From the NCBI GenBank assembly GCA_031267635.1, contig JAIRYX010000404.1, positions 1 to 10,587 on the forward strand: 10,587 nucleotides of DNA. Direction: 5' to 3'. Within the stretch, counting starts at the first letter, position 1. Each line of letters opens with the position of its first letter. The DNA comes from Planctomycetaceae bacterium (GTDB taxonomy: Bacteria > Planctomycetota > Planctomycetia > Pirellulales > Thermoguttaceae). This document shows, in pieces, positions 6,060-10,587 of the stretch. The notes beneath the pieces are model-generated. The model was not told the origin of the DNA, ran no database searches, and worked only from the letters and a program-made list of their open reading frames with translations. The position numbers and the translations under genes are program-made.

Positions 6060-7352
6060 ATGACAGTCATGATGCTCACCGAACTTGAAAATAAAACTGT
6101 AAGAGAACTTTCTTTGCTTGCCAGAAATTCCGGTATTTGCGGATGGCATGATATGCGCAAGCATGAACTGATTAAGGCATTGAAAAAGACTGTAAAAACA
6201 TCAAACACAAAAAAATCTGTAAAAACAATTTGCCCCATTGTCAAAAAAACGACAACCAAAAAAGCACAAGAAAAAACACCGGAAAAATCAATAATTACGG
6301 TCAAACGCTCAACTCCGGCGCTAAACAAAGCAACAGGTGCAAAAAACCAAACGATAGTAGCGTCTGTTTCCGGCTCGAAAAACGGTAAAAAAACGAAAAC
6401 TTCTTTTGTGGAACATTCCGCACAAAATTTAGCTGTAACAAAACCGCACTTTGAAACTCCGCAGAAAATCAAGCAAGAGTCAAGCTCGGATTCGTTACCT
6501 GCTTTAGATAATCCGACTGAAATTTTCATCAAATATCGTGGATTAGGCGGTATTTTTGACCACGAATGCAAAGACGTGTTGATCCTTCAAGTACGTGATC
6601 ATTACTGGTTGCAAGCGTTTTGGGAATTAAGCGTCCGATTGCTTGAACGTGCGAAAGCGGCGATGGGAGTTCATTGGCACACCGCCATTCCGGTTCTTCG
6701 AGTGTATCAGCTCGTTTCGGACGGCATCAGTAAACAGCAACGTAACCACTTGCGAGACATCAAGTTGCGCGGAAATATCAATAATTGGTACATCGACGTA
6801 CAAAATCCGCCCGCTGTTTTTTTGGTGGAAATCGGTTACGTTTCCACCAACGGAAAATTTTTTCCGCTCGCGTCGAGTAACATCGTCGAAACGATGGAAG
6901 ATTTTATGTACAGTAAAATTGAAAATTCTGCCGTGAAATTATCGGACGCAACGCTTTATCCCGAAAGATTTTCTAAACGGAACGGCATGATCGGCGAAAA
7001 TCATCAAGGAATCAGACGCCATGTTGAAGAACCATTTCGCCCGTCACTGAATATTCCGCTTTTGGCAAGATTCAGCGACGGCGGAATTTCCGTCGAACCG
7101 TTGAAAGTGGAAGTGAGTGCTGATGTTGTGATTTACGGCAAAACTCACCCCGGCGTTCAACTCACGATCAAAAACGAACCTGTTTCCCTTTCGTCCGACG
7201 GTCAATTTTCCATACGTTTTCAGCTTCCAGAAAAACGTCAGGTTTATCCAATCGTCGCCGTCAGCGTTGATGGAATCGAATCGCAAACAACGGTTCTCTC
7301 AATTGACAAGAATACTAAAGCTCTTGAAATTGTTCATGAAGAAATGGAATGA
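6060..7352 (+). CDS. DUF4912 protein with N-terminal Rho-N/SAP-like domain and C-terminal Ig-like domain
   Basis: The 430-residue protein has three parts. Residues 6-45 (LTELENKTVRELSLLARNSG...RKHELIKALKK) look like the Rho N-terminal/SAP-type helical fold that often binds nucleic acid. Residues 46-140 form a lysine-, threonine- and serine-rich low-complexity linker. Residues about 172-285 match DUF4912: a domain with HYWLQAFWELS, WHTAIPVLRVYQ, NWYIDVQNPPAVFLVEIGY and GKFFPLASSN. Residues about 335-415 resemble a bacterial Ig-like domain (YGKTHPGVQLTI...SSDGQFSIRFQLPE...VAVSVDG). There is no signal peptide. AGGAGA lies 3-4 nt before this ATG, rather close; ATGs at 6069 and 6072 are alternatives. 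The DUF4912 function is unknown to me. It appears monocistronic, with its own promoter. Confidence 0.85.
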   Translation: MTVMMLTELENKTVRELSLLARNSGICGWHDMRKHELIKALKKTVKTSNTKKSVKTICPIVKKTTTKKAQEKTPEKSIITVKRSTPALNKATGAKNQTIVASVSGSKNGKKTKTSFVEHSAQNLAVTKPHFETPQKIKQESSSDSLPALDNPTEIFIKYRGLGGIFDHECKDVLILQVRDHYWLQAFWELSVRLLERAKAAMGVHWHTAIPVLRVYQLVSDGISKQQRNHLRDIKLRGNINNWYIDVQNPPAVFLVEIGYVSTNGKFFPLASSNIVETMEDFMYSKIENSAVKLSDATLYPERFSKRNGMIGENHQGIRRHVEEPFRPSLNIPLLARFSDGGISVEPLKVEVSADVVIYGKTHPGVQLTIKNEPVSLSSDGQFSIRFQLPEKRQVYPIVAVSVDGIESQTTVLSIDKNTKALEIVHEEME

Positions 7353-7456
7353 ACGAAAGAATTTCACGACATGAAATAAAACTACAGAACACGCAGTGTT
7401 TTATGGGCTATTTTCCCGTAAATTTCCGTGTGTTTGGTAGTTTATCTAATATGAGA

Positions 7457-7760
7457 GAACTTCTAAAAACCTCTTCCAAATATTCGTAAGCCCTTATTTT
7501 TCATTCATCTGTTGTTTTGATAAAAATCTATGATTCTAAAAAAATAAGGGCATAAGGGCGCGTTTTGGGGATCTTTGTTGGCTATTAAGGGGAACTTGAT
7601 AAATAAGGGCGGCAATGGTACAGCCGTTCGGGTAACGAGCACGAAGTTCTTCAATTTCCCTTGATATGAAAAATGTCAAGTGAAATTGCGTGGCTTTGTA
7701 CGAAGCCGTTGCCCAGTGCGGATTGATTGGGCTTGAGTAACTGATAGTTTCTATTGCGTG
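7457..7760 (+). repeat. Repeat copy C: palindromic head, extra insert, degenerate tail
   Basis: Positions 7457-7503 match copy B 5322-5368 at 45 of 47 bases. The next part (CATTCATCTGT...GATAA.AATC.ATGAT) matches the centre of copy A near 262-292. The 21 bases 7596-7616 are identical to 353-373. GCCCTTATTTT (7490-7500) pairs with AAAATAAGGGC (7541-7551). The tail GCCCAGTGCGGATTGATTGG (7711 onward) with GAGTAACTGATAGTTTCTA is a worn version of the copy A tail. About 45 bp more sequence lies between the head and the CGGATTGATT block than in copy A. Copy C thus looks like a mosaic of A-like and B-like parts. It lies downstream of the DUF4912 gene. Confidence 0.8.
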
Positions 7761-7815
7761 TTCAAATATTGTCCCTCAAAAACGAAATAAGCAGAAGTTT
7801 TCTTTGAGCAAATTC

Positions 7816-7852
7816 GCCGATTCGTGGAAGATAAACACTTTCGCGAGTCGGC
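7816..7852 (+). ncRNA. 15-bp structured hairpin, possible RNA element
   Basis: GCCGATTCGTGGAAG (7816-7830) pairs over its full length with CTTTCGCGAGTCGGC (7838-7852) around the loop ATAAACA. Three pairs are U-G or G-U when read as plus-strand RNA (7821/7847, 7825/7843, 7827/7841); on the minus strand they become A-C mismatches. The structure therefore favours a plus-strand transcript. It is GC-richer than its surroundings and no T-run follows, so it is not a standard terminator. Its role is unknown; it might belong to an intergenic RNA or a 3' end downstream of the DUF4912 gene. Confidence 0.45.
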
Positions 7853-7859
7853 GGGGCGA

Positions 7860-8054
7860 CGAAAAGGACGCTAATAAGCATACAATAATTGCAGCTTTTA
7901 TTTCATCCCAATTCTAATAATCAACAACCACATCGAGAACCAAAAGGAGAAAACAAACAATCTGAAATAGTAGGATATTTTTGTCTTTTGTATCAAATTT
8001 ATCGTAATTTTTTTCCTTTCTCAAAGTTTCCTGTCTTATCGGCGGGCTTTATTC
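7860..8054. other. Intergenic region without a convincing gene
   Basis: A TTG-started frame (7889-8107, 72 residues) crosses this stretch, but it has no ribosome site, an irregular composition, and contains the strong promoter at 8055-8083. I treat it as chance. Nothing else is recognised between the hairpin and that promoter. Confidence 0.5.
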
Positions 8055-8083
8055 TTGACAGAAACGGCCAATTACCGCATAAT
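8055..8083 (+). promoter_or_regulatory. Strong sigma-70 promoter of the metallophosphoesterase gene
   Basis: TTGACA (8055-8060) is a perfect -35 box and CATAAT (8078-8083) is five of six for the -10 box, with an ideal 17-bp spacer. Transcription would start near 8090, leaving a leader of about 119 nt before the TTG start at 8209. The leader holds a 16-codon frame (8121-8171, MTIFVSYFKFAVKFFV) with only a weak ribosome site. Confidence 0.7.
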
Positions 8084-8208
8084 AAAGAAAAAGCCGTAAG
8101 TTTTTGAGAAAATTTGCGAAATGACGATTTTTGTTTCGTATTTCAAGTTTGCCGTAAAATTCTTTGTGTAAAACAGTTTTGTGGCTCTAACCGAAAAACG
8201 GTGAAAAG

Positions 8209-8961
8209 TTGAGACGTGCAATCATCAGTGATATACATAGTAATCTTGAAGCATTTGAGACAGTGTTAAAAGATATTGAAACTCAAGGGGTTGACGAGAT
8301 TTTTTGTCTCGGCGATTCGGTTGGTTATGGACCTAACCCTTTGGAATGTATCGATTTAGTGATGGAACGGGCGAAAGTTTGCTTACTCGGAAATCACGAT
8401 CAGGCAACTCTTTTCGATCCCGAAGGTTTTAACATCGGTGCGGAACAGGCAATTTTTTGGACGCGCGACCAACTCGAAAATTTCAACGATCCCAAAGCAA
8501 ATATTCGTTGGGATTTTCTCGGTGCGTTGCCTCGTTCTCATCGCGTGGATGACTATTTTTTCGTACACGGCAGTCCGCGAAATCCGCTCAATGAGTACGT
8601 TTTTCAAGAAGACGTATTCGACGAGCGAAAAATGGATCGGTTATTTGCGATTGTACCGCATTGCTCGTTTCAAGGACACACGCACGTTCCGGGCGTTTTC
8701 ACTGAAGACCGCCAGTTCTTTACGCCGAAAGACCTCGACATGGTTTATAAAATCGAGCCGAGCGCAAAAGCAATGATTAACGTCGGCTCCGTCGGACAGC
8801 CGCGTGACCATGATTCACGCGCCTGTTACGTGATTTGGGACGACGACGCAAACACGATCACGTATCGCCGATTGGAATATCCGGTACGAACCACCGTCGA
8901 AAAGATTCATCAAATACCGGTTGATCACTTTCTCGGCGACCGCTTGTTAGAAGGAAAATGA
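8209..8961 (+). CDS. Metallophosphoesterase (YfcE/MJ0936-like phosphodiesterase)
   Basis: This 250-residue calcineurin-like phosphoesterase has all the metal-binding motifs in order: D8-x-H10 (SDIHSNLEA), G35-D36 (LGDSVGYGP), GNHD at 61-64, H120 (FVHGSPR) and GHTHVP at 156-161. The family uses two metal ions to hydrolyse phosphodiesters; the DIHSNLEA and GDSVGYGPNP variants are typical of a subgroup often annotated only as metallophosphoesterase family protein. The true substrate cannot be read from the sequence. There is no signal peptide, so it is likely cytoplasmic. The start is TTG: the frame has a stop at 8188-8190 and no ATG or GTG between, and the motif near the N-terminus requires this start. 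GGTGA lies 4 nt before it, a weak site. It has its own upstream promoter. Confidence 0.93.
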   Translation: MRRAIISDIHSNLEAFETVLKDIETQGVDEIFCLGDSVGYGPNPLECIDLVMERAKVCLLGNHDQATLFDPEGFNIGAEQAIFWTRDQLENFNDPKANIRWDFLGALPRSHRVDDYFFVHGSPRNPLNEYVFQEDVFDERKMDRLFAIVPHCSFQGHTHVPGVFTEDRQFFTPKDLDMVYKIEPSAKAMINVGSVGQPRDHDSRACYVIWDDDANTITYRRLEYPVRTTVEKIHQIPVDHFLGDRLLEGK

Positions 8962-9017
8962 GAGTAATTAAAAGTAGAAGTTTTGGATCGCTTATCAATA
9001 GATCAATATTACATTCT

Positions 9018-9053
9018 TGTAACCGTTCACCACAAGCAAAACGGTTGTGTTTG
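9018..9053 (+). terminator. Weak candidate terminator after the metallophosphoesterase gene
   Basis: AACCGTT (9021-9027) and AACGGTT (9040-9046) form a 7-bp stem with a 12-base loop, about 60 bp after the stop codon. The following tract, GTGTTTGTCC, is a poor T-run. It may instead be a hairpin in the leader of the next gene. Confidence 0.3.
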
Positions 9054-9096
9054 TCCAACACATGAGAACCTTAAAAACAAAAAGGAAAACTTAAAA

Positions 9097-10587
9097 ATGA
9101 AAAAAACAATTTTCACAACACTTTTAACCGTATCGTTTGCGTCTGTTTCGTTTTTGACTGGTTACGCTCAACAAGTAATTTCGAAACAAGATGTTGTCAT
9201 CACAGCAAACGCGGTAACTTCACAAAAAATCATTGACGCCATCCAAAAGCCGGATTTGAAGGCAATCAATAAAATCATCAATGACGATCCCGACTTACTG
9301 AAACAAAAACTGATTGAAATTTCCGATAAAGAATATCAACCGACCTTGTTGCATTTGGCGGCAATGGAAGAGAAAACGGACGTATTGAAATTCCTGCTCG
9401 AAAAAGGAGCTGATCCAAATGCTAAAGATTCGGAGAACAAGATTCCTATTCTTGTTGCCGCCGCGTTGAACAATACGGAAGCCGTGTTGTATCTTGATGT
9501 CAATGGAACCAAAGACGAGGTGTTGGATTCTTGTGTTGAATTGCCGGCGCGTCTGAAAAACGCAACAGATTACCAAGAAAAAGCGGAGGAACGGGCGGCG
9601 GAGTTTGAACTCTATAAAGTACGAATCAATAACGCGAAACGAAAAGCCCAAGCCAACCTGAAAAACTACTTCTTGAATACAATTAAAAAACTGGACATGG
9701 ATAAATTTGTCACTCACAAAGAATTTGAACACAAAATAACCGAGATATTGGAACGCGGTTTGTCCGATGGGGAAATAGAAAAATTGGATTATGATTCTTG
9801 TTTTATTGTGCTGAAAGGCAATAAATCGGTAACGCAATTGTTTGAAGGTTATCAGTTGTATCTCAAAGACGTTGAAAATAAAAATAATGTCGATAAAATC
9901 GCTCTCGATGAAATGAAAAAATTGACCGAGAATTTTATATCAAAAACGAAGAAGGAAATGTCAGATGCTGTCTCAAGCCAGAACAAAGAAGCATTAGATG
10001 CGTATCTAATTGATATTAATCAAACTCAAAAAACATTTGCGCCATTTACAACAATGAGAAAAACTGTAGCAGGCTTATTAATAGAAAATCCTATGGTGAA
10101 TGATGGACAGCCGGAATTTCTTTCGGAGAAATATCAAGTAGTATTTGCAAAAAATGTCGATAAATTAATACGGCATCTGCAGAGACAACAGAATACATTT
10201 CTTCTAATGGTGGCGACACAAAACGGTCAATTAGATATTGTGGAATACCTTGTCGAAAGAGGTGCTGATGTCAATGCCAAAGACACCGATATGGGTAATA
10301 TTCCTTTCCTAATGGCGGCAACGAGTGGTAAAACTCCTCTCATGTTTGCAGCAAGAAATAACTATTTAGAAATTGTGAAATATCTTATTAAAAACGGTGC
10401 TGACGTCAATGCAAAAGACAATAATAGTATAACTCCTTTCAAGTTTGCAGCAGGAAATAACTATTTAGAAATTACGAAATATCTTATTGAAAACGGTGCT
10501 GACGTTAATGTTAAAAACAACGATGGTAAAACGCCGCTTGACTATGCCAAATCAGAAGAAGTCAAAAAAATTCTCCGTGATGCGGGA
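9097..10587 (+). CDS. Exported ankyrin-repeat protein (3' end beyond window)
   Basis: The frame is open for 497 codons and runs off the window. The N-terminus MKKTIFTTLLTVSFASVSFL is a signal peptide with likely cleavage after YA (A24), so the protein is probably exported; no lipobox cysteine follows. Two ankyrin-like repeats occupy about 79-135 (LLHLAAMEEKTDVLKFLLEK, then GADPNAKD and IPILVAAALNN). Residues about 136-360 form a charged, probably helical spacer of no family I recognise. Ankyrin repeats resume at about 366-396, 413-445, 446-478 and 479 on, with GADVNAKD motifs and a 33-residue period. The last repeat (TPLDYAKSEEVKKILRDAG) looks like a C-terminal cap, so the stop is probably close. 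AAAGGA lies 10 nt before the ATG. Ankyrin repeats bind proteins; the partner is unknown. Confidence 0.9.
   Translation, partial: MKKTIFTTLLTVSFASVSFLTGYAQQVISKQDVVITANAVTSQKIIDAIQKPDLKAINKIINDDPDLLKQKLIEISDKEYQPTLLHLAAMEEKTDVLKFLLEKGADPNAKDSENKIPILVAAALNNTEAVLYLDVNGTKDEVLDSCVELPARLKNATDYQEKAEERAAEFELYKVRINNAKRKAQANLKNYFLNTIKKLDMDKFVTHKEFEHKITEILERGLSDGEIEKLDYDSCFIVLKGNKSVTQLFEGYQLYLKDVENKNNVDKIALDEMKKLTENFISKTKKEMSDAVSSQNKEALDAYLIDINQTQKTFAPFTTMRKTVAGLLIENPMVNDGQPEFLSEKYQVVFAKNVDKLIRHLQRQQNTFLLMVATQNGQLDIVEYLVERGADVNAKDTDMGNIPFLMAATSGKTPLMFAARNNYLEIVKYLIKNGADVNAKDNNSITPFKFAAGNNYLEITKYLIENGADVNVKNNDGKTPLDYAKSEEVKKILRDAG
10333..10530 (+). repeat. Tandem 99-bp ankyrin-coding repeat
   Basis: The unit beginning ACTCCTCTCATGTTTGCAGC at 10333 repeats at 10432 with a period of exactly 99 bp (33 codons). 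Over the first 90 bp I count about 11 differences, roughly 88% identity, with shared silent positions (AATAACTATTTAGAAATT, AAATATCTTATT). This points to a fairly recent tandem duplication within the gene. Confidence 0.8.

Noticed and set aside
6032..6571. Minus-strand frame of 179 residues
   Set aside because: It is antisense to the Rho-N/DUF4912 gene, whose domains are recognisable; the minus frame has phenylalanine- and valine-rich composition caused by the lysine-rich linker on the other strand.
7388..7400. AACAC-GCA-GTGTT hairpin after the DUF4912 gene as a terminator
   Set aside because: The stem is only 5 bp with a 3-base loop and the following T-run is too short to support the call.
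187..7760. CRISPR array or integron attC sites
   Set aside because: Repeats are about 2-5 kb apart, variable and hundreds of bases long, with no short regular spacers. No cas gene or integrase is present, and I see no clear attC core sites.
7889..8107. Plus-strand frame of 72 residues in the intergenic gap
   Set aside because: TTG start, no ribosome site, mixed composition, and it contains the -35 and -10 boxes of the next gene's promoter.
9295..9837. Minus-strand frame of 180 residues
   Set aside because: It is antisense to the ankyrin gene and unusually rich in phenylalanine, a shadow of lysine and glutamate codons on the plus strand.

Overview
The window most likely comes from a member of the Planctomycetota, an AT-rich and gene-sparse one. 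I infer this from protein character: an RNA polymerase alpha subunit starting MRIRWRGLELPS, a zinc-type ribosomal protein S4, an enlarged ribosomal protein L17 (191 residues), and a DUF4912 protein. No rRNA gene is present to confirm it. Assignment below phylum (a gut-type Pirellulales or Thermoguttaceae-like lineage) is only a guess.

Left half, minus strand: a compact alpha ribosomal operon, rpmJ-rpsM-rpsK-rpsD-rpoA-rplQ (4897 down to 1443). A weak candidate promoter lies just upstream of rpmJ, and a clear intrinsic terminator follows rplQ (1363-1406). Beyond the terminator, also on the minus strand, is a gene for a putative zinc metallopeptidase with an HELYH motif (1191-520). The six alpha-operon genes supply the small-subunit head and body proteins, L36, L17 and the RNA polymerase alpha subunit. 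The spc-operon genes often found upstream are absent; about 1.1 kb without a convincing gene lies there instead.

Right half, plus strand: three genes with no obvious shared pathway. First is a protein with a Rho-N/SAP-like domain, a basic linker, DUF4912 and an Ig-like domain (6060-7352). Second is a YfcE/MJ0936-type metallophosphoesterase with a very good promoter far upstream of a TTG start (8209-8961). Third is an exported ankyrin-repeat protein that runs off the window end (9097-10587).

The most unusual content is non-coding. Three diverged copies of one repeat family (about 187-501, 5292-5540 and 7457-7760) lie in the long intergenic stretches, all in the same orientation. Each has a hairpin-rich head built from CCCTTATT/AATAAGGG arms and a tail around GAGCGACTGAAT-GTTACG. 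The left copy also has an inverted tail at the window start, so it resembles a non-autonomous element of about 0.5 kb with terminal inverted repeats. A separate 15-bp hairpin at 7816-7852 pairs fully only when read as plus-strand RNA. I see no CRISPR array, tRNA, rRNA, transposase or reverse transcriptase.
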